Assembly: GCF_013839445.1 (NCBI RefSeq)
Contig: NZ_JACDIT010000001.1
Location: 924,658-988,657, forward strand
From: Chthonobacter albigriseus
Lineage (GTDB): Bacteria; Pseudomonadota; Alphaproteobacteria; Rhizobiales; Pleomorphomonadaceae
Direction of reading: 5' to 3'
Length of the DNA stretch: 64,000 nt
Shown here: piece after piece, positions 1-14,296 of the stretch
Layout: every line of letters starts with the position of its first letter
Position numbering within the stretch: the first letter of the stretch is position 1
Made by a program: the position numbers and the translations under genes
Notes under the pieces: model-generated
The model's database searches: none
What the model was told of the DNA's origin: nothing
The model's input: the letters and a program-made list of their open reading frames with translations, nothing else

Positions 1-96
1 GCCGACCTGTTCGACGCGTGGCTGGCCAAACCGCTGCTGCCGGAGCCGCTCCGGGCGGTGCTGTCACGCAGCGACAGCCGACGCGGGGACGGCTGA
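1..96 (+). CDS. C-terminal end of a response-regulator receiver domain (5' truncated by window)
   Basis: The first 31 codons are open up to a TGA at 94-96. They read as the end of a CheY-like receiver domain: the segment DLFDAWLAKPLLPEPLRAVL carries the conserved Lys-Pro of beta-5 (LAKP), followed by the alpha-5 helix and a short basic tail. In this family the lysine contacts the phosphoryl group on the acceptor Asp, which lies outside the window. A tail directly after alpha-5 with no output domain fits a hybrid histidine kinase or a stand-alone receiver. The 5' part is missing, so the full architecture cannot be stated. Confidence 0.6.
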   Translation, partial: ADLFDAWLAKPLLPEPLRAVLSRSDSRRGDG

Positions 97-127
97 GCGG
101 ATCCAGCCGCGACCCCACGGGGGGACG

Positions 128-560
128 GCTCGCGCCTCCAGAGAGGCCCCGGCTGAAGCGGGGGAACCGACCCGCAGCCGCGAGCGAAAGCCAGCGCGCG
201 TCATCAAGCGCCTCCGTTGCCATTCACCTCCAGGGAGGCCCCGGCTGAAGCGGGGGAACCGACCCGCAGCCGCGAGCGAAAGCCAGCGCGCGTCATCAAG
301 CGCCTCCGTTGCCATTCACCTCCAGGGAGGCCCCGGCTGAAGCGGGGGAACCGACCCGCAGCCGCGAGCGAAAGCCAGCGCGCGTCATCAAGCGCCTCAG
401 CTGCCTTTCGCCTCCAAGGAGGCCCCGGCTGAAGCGAGGGAACCGACCCGCGGCCGCGGACGAAAACCAGCTTGCGTCATCAGGCGCTCCAGGTTGCCTT
501 GCGCCACCAGGGGGCGGCGGCTGAAGCGGGCGGCCCGACCTGTGGACGGGGGGCGACGGC
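128..560. repeat. 92-bp tandem repeat array, about 4.5 copies, each with a hairpin
   Basis: The 10-mer GGCTGAAGCG recurs at 151, 243, 335, 427 and 519, exactly 92 bp apart. Copies 1-3 are nearly identical; copies 4 and 5 diverge. Each good copy can fold, for example at 150-180: CGGCTG and CGGG (separated by a bulged AAG) pair with CCCG and CAGCCG around the loop GGAACCGA. A second small inverted repeat, CCTCC-AG-GGAGG, sits at the unit boundary. Because 92 is not a multiple of three, the repeats cannot encode a protein repeat in one frame. The array follows the receiver gene directly and could act as a 3' RNA structure or BIME-like element. Confidence 0.9.
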
Positions 561-850
561 TGCAATGGAAAACCGCTCGCGCAACCAGCTTTCCCTGATT
601 CTAGCGGGCGAGGTCGACCCGCGGACGGGAGCGATGGCCGTGGGGTGAACCAACGTTCGCCACCAGGCCGTTCAGGTTTGAGCGACCGGGATCGACCTGC
701 AGACGCCGGCGACGACAGTGGGGGATTGCGAACTCTCGCCGCCAGGGCGCCCGGGCTGACGCAGACGGAATCGTCCCGCGGACGTGGGCGACGGCCCGCC
801 GGTGGCGATCGGCAGAGCAGTGGCGGCACCCATTTTCGATCCCGGCCCGC
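537..850. repeat. Degenerate continuation of the array with 78-79-bp period
   Basis: Past the clean 92-bp copies, a related motif (CGACC-YGYGGACG followed by GGCGACGG-like sequence) recurs at about 537, 615, 693 and 772, a spacing of 78-79 bp. Each is followed at a similar distance by a GCCACCAGG/GCCGCCAGG-like segment. I read this as older, decayed repeat units that differ from the young units by loss of about 14 bp. No coding potential is visible. Confidence 0.55.
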
Positions 851-1107
851 CGGCAAGCCGTCCTTCGGGGCGGATCGCGCGTGATGGAACACGACGGCAA
901 GAAGCGCGCCGGCCCGGACCCTTCGGAGGTCGGAACGGGTCGGCTCGGGCCCGCGGACAGACCCTGCGCCGGGACAACCGAAGAAATCCGCCGAGCCCGT
1001 CCTGCCCGCCGCCGACCGGAGAGAGGGCAACGGAGTTGCACGGACTGGTCACGTTCCCCCGGGCGACCTAAGGTCGGTTCCGTTGCCAGCCAGGAAAGGT
1101 TGAACTC
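851..1107. other. Intergenic stretch before the cupin gene
   Basis: No gene is supported between the decayed repeats and the cupin start at 1108. The only recognisable element is a Shine-Dalgarno-like AGGAAAGG at about 1090-1097, upstream of the cupin ATG. Open frames here are GC-rich artefacts without a start signal. Confidence 0.4.
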
Positions 1108-1470
1108 ATGTCGCGTGCCCCGTTCTTCGTGCCGTTCGACCTCAGCACGATCGAGCCGGAAGACGGCGCGCCCGATCCGGAACGTGTGGTCAAGGGCGAG
1201 CCGCGTCATCGGACCTGGAGCGTGGAAGAGGCCGAGGACGGAAAGCTCTTTTCCGGGGTCTGGGAGTCGACGCCCGGAACGTGGCGCGTCAGCTACGACG
1301 AATGGGAGTTCTGCTCCATCGTCTCCGGCATCTCCATCCTGCACGAGGATGGCGCCGAAGCGCCGCACGTCCTGCGCGAGGGCGATACCTTCGTCATCCG
1401 ACCCGGGTTCACCGGCCTCTGGGAAGTGGTGGAGACGACACGAAAATTCTACGTGATCAGGATGCCTTGA
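1108..1470 (+). CDS. Small cupin (DUF861/Cupin_3-type) protein
   Basis: This is a 120-residue single-domain protein ending in a cupin_3 pattern: EFCSIVSGISILHEDG, then the turn REGDTFVIRPGFTGLWEVVE. This matches small ureidoglycine-aminohydrolase-like/EutQ-like cupins, which fold as a beta-barrel and often bind a metal or a small ligand. The usual metal-binding His pair of larger cupins is not evident, so catalysis is uncertain. The ATG is preceded by AGGAAAGG at good spacing. The gene stands alone between the repeat array and ribB. The barrel family is fairly certain; the substrate is unknown. Confidence 0.8.
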   Translation: MSRAPFFVPFDLSTIEPEDGAPDPERVVKGEPRHRTWSVEEAEDGKLFSGVWESTPGTWRVSYDEWEFCSIVSGISILHEDGAEAPHVLREGDTFVIRPGFTGLWEVVETTRKFYVIRMP

Positions 1471-1569
1471 AACGCAGCACGCGGGCGGGGGCGATTGAAC
1501 CGGATCGGCGGAGGGACTAGAAACGCGCCAGCATTCCGGTGTTCCGCCGGACTTCCAGTCGTCGGGTGC

Positions 1570-2691
1570 ATGATGCAGTTGGACAAGGTTGAAGACGCGA
1601 TCGCAGCCATCGCCGCGGGGGAGCTGGTCGTCGTCGTGGACGACACGGACCGCGAGAACGAGGGCGACCTGATCATGGCCGCCGCGCGGGCCACGCCGGA
1701 GAAGATGGCCTTCATGATCCGCCACACCAGCGGGATCATCTGCGTGCCGATACTGGCGGCGCGGGCCGACCAGTTGAACCTGCCGCCGATGGTGGCCAAC
1801 AACCTGGACCCGCTCCGGACCGCCTTCACGATCAGCGTCGACTACAAGATCGGGATGACCACCGGCATCTCCGCGGAGGAGCGCACCAACACGGTCCGGG
1901 CGCTCGCCAACGACAACGCCGCGGCCAGCGACTTCCTGCGGCCCGGCCATATCTTTCCGCTGATCGCGCGGGCGGGCGGAGTCCTCACCCGGTCCGGCCA
2001 CACCGAGGCGGGGGTGGACCTTGCCGGACTCGCCGGGCTCGATCCGGTGGGGGTGCTGGCGGAGGTCGTCAACGACGACGGAACCGTGAAGCGCCTGCCG
2101 GAGCTGGTGCCCTTCGCGCGCGAGCACGGCTTGAAGATCATCTCCATCGAGGACCTGATCGCCTATCGCGTGCGCACCGAGCGCTTCGTGGAGAAGGCGG
2201 CGGCGACCGAGATGACCGTCAACGGGCTGAAGGCGAAGGTCTTCGCCTATCGCACCCCATTCGATCCGATGCAGCACGTGGTCGCCGTGTTCGGCAACGT
2301 GCGCGACGGCGAGGACGTGCCCTGCCGCATCCACCGCGAGCAGCCGGTGTTCGACCTGTTCGACCGCACGGAAAGCAAGCGGACGTGGGTGGACGTGGCG
2401 GTCGACACCTTCAAGCGGGAGGGCGGCCGGGGCGTGCTGATGTTCCTCCGGAACCCGGTGGTCGACGACATCGGGGAAACCTCCGAGGCGCGGCAGGACG
2501 GCAAGGACGGCGAAAAGCACGGCAGTGCGCTGAAGCGAATGCACCGCTGGCGCGAGGTGGGCGTCGGCGCGCAGATCCTGCGCGACCTCGGCATCCGCTC
2601 GATCGCCACCCTCGCCACGCAGCAACGCGCCTACGTGGGCCTCGCGGGCTTCGGCATCGAGATCAGCCGCACGATCATCGTGGAGGATTGA
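1570..2691 (+). CDS. ribB: 3,4-dihydroxy-2-butanone 4-phosphate synthase with degenerate GTP cyclohydrolase II-like tail
   Basis: The riboflavin pathway enzyme RibB converts ribulose 5-phosphate to 3,4-dihydroxy-2-butanone 4-phosphate. Residues about 1-205 carry the family signatures DDTDRENEGD, HTSGIICV and RSGHTEAGVDLAGLAGL. Residues about 210-373 align with GTP cyclohydrolase II, but the zinc-binding cysteines are absent: the region reads HREQPVFDLFD...KRTW where RibA has Cys-X10-Cys-X-Cys. The second activity is therefore probably lost, as in many alphaproteobacterial RibB proteins. I chose the ATG at 1570 (or 1573); a longer frame from 1495 adds 25 residues unlike the family. I see no FMN riboswitch upstream. 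Confidence 0.92.
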   Translation: MMQLDKVEDAIAAIAAGELVVVVDDTDRENEGDLIMAAARATPEKMAFMIRHTSGIICVPILAARADQLNLPPMVANNLDPLRTAFTISVDYKIGMTTGISAEERTNTVRALANDNAAASDFLRPGHIFPLIARAGGVLTRSGHTEAGVDLAGLAGLDPVGVLAEVVNDDGTVKRLPELVPFAREHGLKIISIEDLIAYRVRTERFVEKAAATEMTVNGLKAKVFAYRTPFDPMQHVVAVFGNVRDGEDVPCRIHREQPVFDLFDRTESKRTWVDVAVDTFKREGGRGVLMFLRNPVVDDIGETSEARQDGKDGEKHGSALKRMHRWREVGVGAQILRDLGIRSIATLATQQRAYVGLAGFGIEISRTIIVED

Positions 2692-2965
2692 GCGAGCCGG
2701 GTACGTCAGGTTTGGGGGGCAAACCCCGGCTGCGCGGGTGACCGATGCCTGAAGCCTTTGAATTTCGCTCGGATGCTTCCATGCGGAGCGTGGCTACTCT
2801 GCCGGCAACGACGTTGTCGGCCCTCCATAGCAGTCAACCGGCGAATTGCGGGAGCGATCGGTTTCCAGCCTGGGTTTGCAAGTCTCCCGGATCGACCGAT
2901 CGGCGGACTGCCCTTTCTGCCCAGACGGGTGTCGTGTTCGTCGAGATCCAGCCGGCCGGTGGTCC

Positions 2966-3241
2966 CTATTTCGGTTCGATATTTGTAACGGGACTAGTTC
3001 CGGAAGTGTCGCCAAGCGTCGACCGCATCGTTCCGTGAATGATCTCCACAACATACTTCGTGAAATCACTTCGACGCAGGTAGCCCTCGGCAACGACGTC
3101 ATCATCTCCGTCGACAAGCAGCACTCTTTCTCCAACCTCTATACCGTACATGTCGTTGAAGTTTTCGTTCACAACGACCATTTCAACGTAGTGCAGGGTG
3201 TTGAAGTCCACTGTCAAAGTCTTCACGTTCCAGTCCTTCAT
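2966..3241 (-). CDS. Hypothetical protein, 91 aa
   Basis: The product starts MKDWNVKTLTVDFNTLHYVE and continues with alternating hydrophobic and acidic stretches (VGERVLLVDGDDDVVAEGYL), which suggests a small beta-rich soluble domain. I do not recognise a family. An in-frame TTG at 3253 would add four residues; neither start has a strong Shine-Dalgarno. It lies 42 bp downstream of the DUF4259 gene on the same strand, so the two may be cotranscribed. Base composition is lower in GC than the flanking core genes, which fits acquired DNA. Confidence 0.5.
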   Translation of the reverse strand: MKDWNVKTLTVDFNTLHYVEMVVVNENFNDMYGIEVGERVLLVDGDDDVVAEGYLRRSDFTKYVVEIIHGTMRSTLGDTSGTSPVTNIEPK

Positions 3242-3283
3242 ACGGTTCGACAAGCGTGCAGGGGTCGAACCTGTCTTTGACGT

Positions 3284-3757
3284 CTACAGGCGGGCTCGTA
3301 CTGCATCGACATTGCGTCGCCACTCCTCGAAGTCCGTCGAGTCCGACCAAACCTTAAGTATTTCTGAGGGTCCGGACTGCTCACGCCGAAGCGCCCGCTT
3401 GATAAGGTCGAGGATGCCAGTTGCCGAAGATGAGTCCCTTGTTTCGGACAAAACACGTTGGATTGCCCGTTTCGCCTTCTGGTCCAGTCCGGCGGGGAGC
3501 GGTGCTGCGGCGCTTCGGAACCAGGGTTCGAGGACCTCGGGATACTTGGTTCCACGCTCCGGCCCGCTCTTCAGCCTCGCGATGATCGCGGCAGCTGCTA
3601 AACACTCCTCCGCGACCGGCGCTTCGAGATATCCAGCCCCGCAAGCCAGAACAGCATCAATGGCCTGCTCCAAACGTGCAGGATCTCCCTCCGCAACATC
3701 GGAGGCTAGGTCACAAGCGGCATCGTTCTCGAACAGTCCAGTTCCCCAAGCGCCCAT
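3284..3757 (-). CDS. DUF4259 domain protein
   Basis: The protein of 157 residues begins MGAWGTGLFENDAACDLASD, the diagnostic opening of DUF4259 proteins, a family of unknown function often found in accessory DNA. I chose the ATG at 3757 because it has GAAGGG a few bases upstream and gives the family N-terminus; a start at 3781 would add eight unrelated residues. The rest is alpha-helical with no catalytic motif that I can name. It precedes the small unknown gene ending at 2966 on the same strand. Confidence 0.8.
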   Translation of the reverse strand: MGAWGTGLFENDAACDLASDVAEGDPARLEQAIDAVLACGAGYLEAPVAEECLAAAAIIARLKSGPERGTKYPEVLEPWFRSAAAPLPAGLDQKAKRAIQRVLSETRDSSSATGILDLIKRALRREQSGPSEILKVWSDSTDFEEWRRNVDAVRARL

Positions 3758-4124
3758 CGCCCGCCCTTCAGAGTAATTCATCGATAAACATAAGTCTGAT
3801 CTGCGTTATCCTGGCGTAAAATCACAAAACAGACGTACCTCCAAGCACGCTTGGTTCTCCAGAGACGTTATCGCATTTCCTATATGCATCCATTTTATTG
3901 TTTGCTTTCGTTTCCATCAGAATTAGTCTTTGACACGCTGTCTGCCCTGTCAAGAGCCAACTATCCGACTTCGGCGGTGGCAATTGATCCGTGACGCAGC
4001 CAGCACCAATACGTCGAGATCCGATTCGGATCTTCAGATGGGGACGCAGGTGTGACGGCGACCAGTCGACAGGATTTCCGGCGGGCAGGTTGCAATCAGC
4101 CGCGGCTCCCGTAGTCTCTCACCG
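3758..4124. other. AT-richer intergenic region with an inverted repeat
   Basis: No gene is visible. The stretch 3790-3960 is clearly richer in A+T than its surroundings and holds the inverted repeat CCAAGC-AC-GCTTGG at 3841-3854. It lies between the divergent DUF4259 gene (minus) and the ATPase gene (plus), so it probably contains the promoters of both, and the inverted repeat is a candidate operator. I cannot assign -35/-10 boxes with confidence. Confidence 0.45.
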
Positions 4125-5279
4125 ATGCCGTCGACGCTCGCCATCTCCGGATATCGCTCAATCCGCGACCTCGTCGTACCGCTGGCGCAGCTTACCGTGG
4201 TGACGGGGGCAAACGGGAGCGGCAAGTCCAGCCTTTATCGTGCGTTGCGCCTGCTGGCTGACAACGGACAAGGCCGGATCGTCCAGACGCTGGCGGCGGA
4301 AGGCGGACTGGCATCGACCCTGTGGGCGGGACCGCCGACACTGTCCCGTGCGATGAAACAGGGGACTGCGCCGGTCCAGGGGCAGGTCAGGCGCGACGCC
4401 GTTTCGTTGAAACTCGGCTTTTCCGGCGACGTGGGCGGATACGCCATCGACCTCGGCTATCCCGTGCCGGGGAAGACGGCCTTCAACCTCGATCCGGCTA
4501 TCAAAGTGGAGACGCTGTGGACAGGCTCGGCTCCTGGTCGGGCCAACACCGTGGCAGAGCGGCGTGGCCCAAGCGTCCGCATCCGCGATGAAGCCCACAT
4601 CTGGCAGCAGGCGTTCACATCCCTTGCAGCCGTGGACAGCATGCTGACCCATGCCGCAGACGGCCGGGATGGCCTGGATCTGCTGATCATGCGCGAGCGA
4701 CTGAAGGCCTGGCGCTTCTACGACCACCTGCGCACGGACCGCGAGGCGCCAAGCCGGGCGCCGCAGATCGGTACGTTCACGCCGGTGCTTGCCGGCGACG
4801 GCGCCGATCTTGCGGCGGCGCTGCAGACGATCCGCGAGATCGGCGACCCGGAGGGGCTGGCGGAGGCGGTGGACGACGCCTTTCCAGGGTCGAAGGTCGA
4901 GATCGAGGAGCGCGACGGGTTCTTTTCCATCCGGCTGCGGCAGCCAGGGCTTCTCAGGTCGCTTGCCGCTTCGGAGTTCTCGGACGGAACGCTGCGCTAC
5001 CTGCTGCTCCTCGCCGCCCTGACGTCGCCGAGGCCGCCCGAGTTCATGGTGCTCAACGAGCCGGAGACCAGCCTGCACCCCGACCTCGCAGCACCCCTTG
5101 CACGGTTGATCGCCGCAGCCAGCCGAAGATGCCAGATTGTGGTCGTGACGCATGCCGCGGAGCTGGCGCACCGGCTGCTGGAAGCACCGGATGTGCTCCA
5201 TCTCGAGCTGGAGAAGGACCTGGGCGAGACGCTGGCACAGGGCGTGGAGAGACCGCGTTGGGTTTGGCCGACGCGTTGA
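4125..5279 (+). CDS. AAA family ATPase (COG4637-like, RecF/SMC-type head)
   Basis: This 384-residue P-loop protein has Walker A GANGSGKSS at residues 28-36 and, near the C-terminus, an ABC-type signature region (SDGTLRYLLLLAALTSP) followed by the Walker B/D-loop FMVLNEPETSLHPDL and a switch histidine in QIVVVTHAAELAH. Asparagine replaces the usual Asp in the Walker B, but Glu of NEPE remains. This matches predicted ATPases of the AAA_21/COG4637 group, related to RecF/SMC heads and to toxin- or defence-associated ATPases. It has no coiled coil and no attached nuclease. Its neighbours do not reveal its job. Confidence 0.82.
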   Translation: MPSTLAISGYRSIRDLVVPLAQLTVVTGANGSGKSSLYRALRLLADNGQGRIVQTLAAEGGLASTLWAGPPTLSRAMKQGTAPVQGQVRRDAVSLKLGFSGDVGGYAIDLGYPVPGKTAFNLDPAIKVETLWTGSAPGRANTVAERRGPSVRIRDEAHIWQQAFTSLAAVDSMLTHAADGRDGLDLLIMRERLKAWRFYDHLRTDREAPSRAPQIGTFTPVLAGDGADLAAALQTIREIGDPEGLAEAVDDAFPGSKVEIEERDGFFSIRLRQPGLLRSLAASEFSDGTLRYLLLLAALTSPRPPEFMVLNEPETSLHPDLAAPLARLIAAASRRCQIVVVTHAAELAHRLLEAPDVLHLELEKDLGETLAQGVERPRWVWPTR

Positions 5280-5341
5280 GCCCGTTCGCTTCCCTCCGAC
5301 CCTGCGGGACAGGGCTGCGGCCGGGTCTCCCGGCGCAAATC

Positions 5342-5368
5342 GGCTCCCGGCGCGGGGCGTCGGGAGCC
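5342..5368. terminator. Hairpin between convergent genes
   Basis: A perfect 8-bp stem, GGCTCCCG (5342-5349) and CGGGAGCC (5361-5368), with an 11-base loop, sits between the ends of the plus-strand ATPase gene and the minus-strand chemotaxis gene. The position suggests a shared bidirectional terminator. No clean U-tract follows on either side, so intrinsic termination is unproven. Confidence 0.4.
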
Positions 5369-5391
5369 TGGGCAGACGGAATGCGGCCTTC

Positions 5392-7539
5392 TCAGGCGGC
5401 GAGGATCTGGGAGACGAAGCTCTTCATGGCGGACTGGAGGTCGGCGGCGTCCTTGCCGAGGCTGCGGGCCTGGTCGACGACGCGCGAAGCGGCCTCGTCG
5501 GTGGTGCCGACGGCGGAGCGGACGTCGGAGATGTTGGTGGAGACCGTGTTGGTGCCGCGGGCCGCGTTCTGAGCGGCGCGGGCGATCTCGCTGGTGGCGG
5601 CCGACTGCTCTTCGATGGCGGAGGCGACGGAGGTGACGGCCTGGCCGATCTCGCCGACGACGCTGCGGATCCGGGTGATCGCATCCACCGCGTTGGTGGT
5701 GGCGGCGCGCATGGCGGCGATCTGGGAGCCGATCTCCTCGGTGGCCTTGGCGGTCTGGCCGGCCAGACCCTTGACCTCGCCGGCGACCACGGAGAAGCCG
5801 CGGCCGGCCTCGCCGGCCCGGGCGGCCTCGATGGTGGCGTTGAGGGCGAGCAGGTTGGTCTGCTCTGCGATCGACTGGATGATGTCGACCACGGTGCCGA
5901 TGCGGGCGGCGGTTTCGGAGAGGGAGGCGACCAGCGTGTTGGTGGAGGCGGCGTGGCGGTCGGCGTCGCCGGCGATCTCCCCGGACCGGGCGATCAGGTC
6001 GGAGACCTCGCGGATGGAGGCGAAGAGCTGGTCGGCGGCGGCGGCCACGGAGCGGACGTCGCCGCTGGCCGCTTCGGTGGCGTCAGCCACGGTGGAGGAG
6101 CGCTGGCTCGCCTGCTGGGCGAGGCCCGCCATGTCGCCGGCGGCCCGTTCCAGCTGGAGGGCGGCGTCGGCGACCTTGCCGACGATGGAGCCGACGCGGG
6201 CCTCGAAGTCGTTCGCCATGCTCTCGGTGAGCGCCCGACGCTCGGCCTCGCGGGCGGACCGCTCGGATTCCGTCGCCTCGGCGCGGCTCTGGGCATCCTT
6301 GTGTGTCATCTCGCGGATCTGCTCGACGGCACGGGCGATCTCGCCGATCTCGTCCTTGCGGTGGCGTCCGGCGATCTCCTCCACGTCGTGGCCGCTGGCC
6401 ATGGCGCGAAGTGCCTGCGTGAGCTTGGCGATGGGGCCGATGATGCTGCGGGCGGTCAGGAAGCCAATGGCGACGGTGGCGGCGACAATGATCGATCCGA
6501 TCAGCGTCATCTGGTTGCGGATGGTGGTCGCGGTGGCCAGGACCTCGGCATCCGCCTGGGTGGCGTAGATCGTCCACGTGGCGCCGAAGACCTTGGATTC
6601 GGCGGTGGCGGCGGTGAAAAGCGTATCGGCGCGCTGGAAGTGGATGCCGTCCGACGGATTCATGTCAGCGCCGTCGATGCCGACGACCGTGACCGGCTCG
6701 CCGGCCTTGGCGCCGCTCAGCGGCGGGTTGGTGCGCAACAGCCCGTCCGGGCCGACGGCGAAAGTCTCGCCGGACTGGCCGAGGCCCTTGCGGCCGGACA
6801 TGACGGTGTCGAACACGGCCGGCGACAGGCGGAACACCATGTAGCCGACGCGGAGCGTCTCCTGGGCGGTGTTCATCGCCGCGTTGGACTTGCGCTCGAT
6901 GGGATGGCCGAGAAAGGCGGAGAGTTCGCCGCCGGCCAACGGATAGGGCTGGAAGTCGGCGAAGACGAAGGTGTCGGCAGGGCCCTCCTGCATGGACTTG
7001 AAGAGGCCGCCGAGCGCGGTTCCGGCCAGCGCCGGATCGTCCATGGAGAGCGCGAAATCGTCGCCCTTGGCCACGGAGTAGATGACCCGGCCGTTGCCGT
7101 CCAGGATCATGATGTCGGCGTAGCCGCCCTTCTCCATGGCGGACTTCAAGGTGGCGTGGACCTTGGCGTGGCGGAAGCCGTACATGGTCTGCGAGTCCGC
7201 GCCGTCGCGGGCGAGCCGCTCGGCCGGCGCGCCAGCCTTGAAGTAGGCGAGCGTCTTCTCGAAGTCGGCCGGGTTGAGTGCGAGGTTCTTGTCGAGTTCG
7301 GCGATGCTGCTTGAGACGACGGTCATCTCCGAGACGGTCTGCACGTCGCTGGAAATGCGCGCTGCCTGCATGCCGAGGAGATCCTGCCGGGCGTCGGCCG
7401 CGAAGGCGAGCCGGTCCAGCGCTTCCCGCTCCAGGCCGTCCTTGGCACCGAACCATCCAATCCCGCCCATGACCGCTGCACTCGCCAAAGCGAGCCCGAC
7501 CAGCGCCACCGGCAAACGGATTTTCAGTGTCGAGAACAT
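5392..7539 (-). CDS. Methyl-accepting chemotaxis protein
   Basis: The 715-residue transducer has an N-terminal membrane segment (about 8-28), a large periplasmic sensor region containing a Cache-like strand set ([16 protein letters not shown]), and a second membrane segment ([20 protein letters not shown]). A HAMP domain and a cytoplasmic signalling coiled coil follow, with the conserved hairpin tip around [20 protein letters not shown]. It should relay ligand binding to CheA/CheW at the inner membrane. I place the start at 7539, where GGGGAG lies five bases upstream; a TTG at 7557 would include that ribosome binding site. No C-terminal CheR/CheB pentapeptide is obvious. The ligand is unknown. 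Confidence 0.93.
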   Translation of the reverse strand: MFSTLKIRLPVALVGLALASAAVMGGIGWFGAKDGLEREALDRLAFAADARQDLLGMQAARISSDVQTVSEMTVVSSSIAELDKNLALNPADFEKTLAYFKAGAPAERLARDGADSQTMYGFRHAKVHATLKSAMEKGGYADIMILDGNGRVIYSVAKGDDFALSMDDPALAGTALGGLFKSMQEGPADTFVFADFQPYPLAGGELSAFLGHPIERKSNAAMNTAQETLRVGYMVFRLSPAVFDTVMSGRKGLGQSGETFAVGPDGLLRTNPPLSGAKAGEPVTVVGIDGADMNPSDGIHFQRADTLFTAATAESKVFGATWTIYATQADAEVLATATTIRNQMTLIGSIIVAATVAIGFLTARSIIGPIAKLTQALRAMASGHDVEEIAGRHRKDEIGEIARAVEQIREMTHKDAQSRAEATESERSAREAERRALTESMANDFEARVGSIVGKVADAALQLERAAGDMAGLAQQASQRSSTVADATEAASGDVRSVAAAADQLFASIREVSDLIARSGEIAGDADRHAASTNTLVASLSETAARIGTVVDIIQSIAEQTNLLALNATIEAARAGEAGRGFSVVAGEVKGLAGQTAKATEEIGSQIAAMRAATTNAVDAITRIRSVVGEIGQAVTSVASAIEEQSAATSEIARAAQNAARGTNTVSTNISDVRSAVGTTDEAASRVVDQARSLGKDAADLQSAMKSFVSQILAA

Positions 7540-7676
7540 CAGGACTCCCCCAAGCAACTTTACGCAGTCATCATAGGAGAAACATCAAGCACCCATAATT
7601 ATTAATTAATGCCCTACGCTGCATAAATTGTGCTGTACAGATTGCCGCACGCGTTGCGGTCGTGCCCTTGAAAACA

Positions 7677-7704
7677 AAAGGCCCGCGGCAAGCCGCGGGC
7701 CTTT
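7677..7704 (-). terminator. Strong intrinsic terminator of the cold-shock gene (bidirectional)
   Basis: AAAGGCCCGCGGC pairs with GCCGCGGGCCTTT over 13 bp around a two-base loop. On the minus strand the stem is followed by UUUUGUUUU-like sequence, and on the plus strand by UUUGUUUGU, so it can stop transcription in both directions. It lies 22 bp past the stop of the double cold-shock-domain gene. Confidence 0.88.
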
Positions 7705-7725
7705 GTTTGTCTGCAATGAGCCGGA

Positions 7726-8466
7726 TCAGTCGAGGACGCTGATCTGCACCGCTTCGCGACCCTTGGGGGTCTCGACGATCTTCATGGAGACGCGCTGGCC
7801 ATCGGCGAGCGGACCCATGCCGGCGGCCTGAAGGACGGAGATGTGGACGAAAACGTCCTTGCCACCATCCTCGCCGGCCACGAAGCCGAAGCCCTTGTCC
7901 GGGTTGAACCACTTGACTGTGCCGTCGAGCGGCGTGGCCGAGGAGAGGTCCACCGTGCGCCGGGGCGGACGCGGGCTGCCGAAGCCGCCGCGGTCGCCAC
8001 CGCCGCCGCCGAAGCCACCGCGATCACCGCCGAAGCCACCGCGATCGCCACCGAAGCCGCCCGGACGGGGGCCAGCGGGACGCGGGCGGAACTGCGGCGC
8101 CTGAGCGGTCGTCTCGTCGACTTCCAGAACCTTCACGACCTGCTTGCCCTTGGCGCCCTGGGCAACCTGGACCTTGAGCGTGGCACCCGGCGGGACGCTG
8201 TCCCGACCGATGGCCTGGAGCTGACCGATGTGCAGGAAGGCATCGCCGGAGCCGTCGGAGAGGGCGGTGAAGCCGAACCCCTTCTCCGGGTTGAACCAAG
8301 ACACCGTGGCGTCGACCACGGGGCCTGATGCTGGAGCGCTGTCGAAGGGCGACGGCCCGCCGAAGGAACGCTGCGGACGCTCGCGCGGCATCTCGAAGGA
8401 CGGCATGATGTCGTCGTCAAATCCGCCACGCCGACGCGGGGGGCGGAAATCCTTACCCTTACCCAT
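7726..8466 (-). CDS. Double cold-shock-domain protein with a Gly/Arg-rich linker
   Basis: The 246-residue protein carries two cold-shock domains, residues about 50-118 (VSWFNPEKGFGFTALSDG, DAFLHIGQL) and about 180-246 (VKWFNPDKGFGFVAGEDG, DVFVHISVL), each with RNP1 and RNP2 aromatic residues for single-stranded RNA/DNA binding. They are joined by a low-complexity linker with repeated GGFGGDRG units (about 135-165) and preceded by a basic N-terminus (RPPRRRGG). Tandem-CSD proteins of this kind are common in Hyphomicrobiales. The linker resembles RGG boxes that promote RNA binding or condensate formation (inference). The start has GGAGACGAG upstream, and a strong terminator follows the gene. 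Confidence 0.92.
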   Translation of the reverse strand: MGKGKDFRPPRRRGGFDDDIMPSFEMPRERPQRSFGGPSPFDSAPASGPVVDATVSWFNPEKGFGFTALSDGSGDAFLHIGQLQAIGRDSVPPGATLKVQVAQGAKGKQVVKVLEVDETTAQAPQFRPRPAGPRPGGFGGDRGGFGGDRGGFGGGGGDRGGFGSPRPPRRTVDLSSATPLDGTVKWFNPDKGFGFVAGEDGGKDVFVHISVLQAAGMGPLADGQRVSMKIVETPKGREAVQISVLD

Positions 8467-8789
8467 TCTGTCTTCTCGTCTCCGCCTATAGAGAGCCCCA
8501 AGTCAGCGGCCGCGGAGCTTCCGCCGACTTGTTTTGTTTGCCAGAGCCTTCTGCGCCGATTTCGTATTCTTCAAAGCTCGGCTCGCTGCCCCTCGCGGAG
8601 GACGAAATCCAAGCTTGACCGTATTCCAGAACCGCTCCTAGGGACTAGTCTTAGCATACCGCCCGCCTTTGATCGCCCCGTTTTTTGCGATTCCATCGCC
8701 ACAGAGCGACTTTTTTTGAAGGTAACACGGCAAAAACGCCTTTTCCGGCGGCCGCTGCCACGGTTTCGCCGCCATCCGCAGGCCGCGGA
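8467..8789. other. Intergenic region upstream of the cold-shock gene and downstream of glgB
   Basis: No coding gene is supported. The half nearest 8467 must hold the promoter and 5' leader of the cold-shock gene; cold-shock genes often have long structured leaders, but I cannot define one here. The half nearest 8789 should hold the 3' end of the glg transcript. T-rich runs at 8681-8686 and 8711-8717 are present without a convincing stem. Confidence 0.35.
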
Positions 8790-14293
<5,504 letters not shown>

Positions 14294-14296
14294 GTC

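Noticed and set aside
128-560. CRISPR array
   Set aside because: Units are 92 bp and contiguous, without unique spacers; no cas genes are nearby.
1471-1569. FMN riboswitch before ribB
   Set aside because: None of the conserved RFN-element segments is visible in the 100 bp available.
601-2625. Long minus-strand open frame opposite the cupin and ribB
   Set aside because: It is antisense to well-supported genes and rich in His/Arg/Asp runs typical of GC-rich shadow frames; no start signal or family pattern.
5152-7314. 720-codon plus-strand open frame opposite the chemotaxis gene
   Set aside because: Gly/Asp-rich shadow of the transducer's codon pattern; the transducer itself is unmistakable.
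8696-8717. Plus-strand terminator TCGC/GCGA followed by T7
   Set aside because: The stem is only four base pairs and no plus-strand gene ends here.
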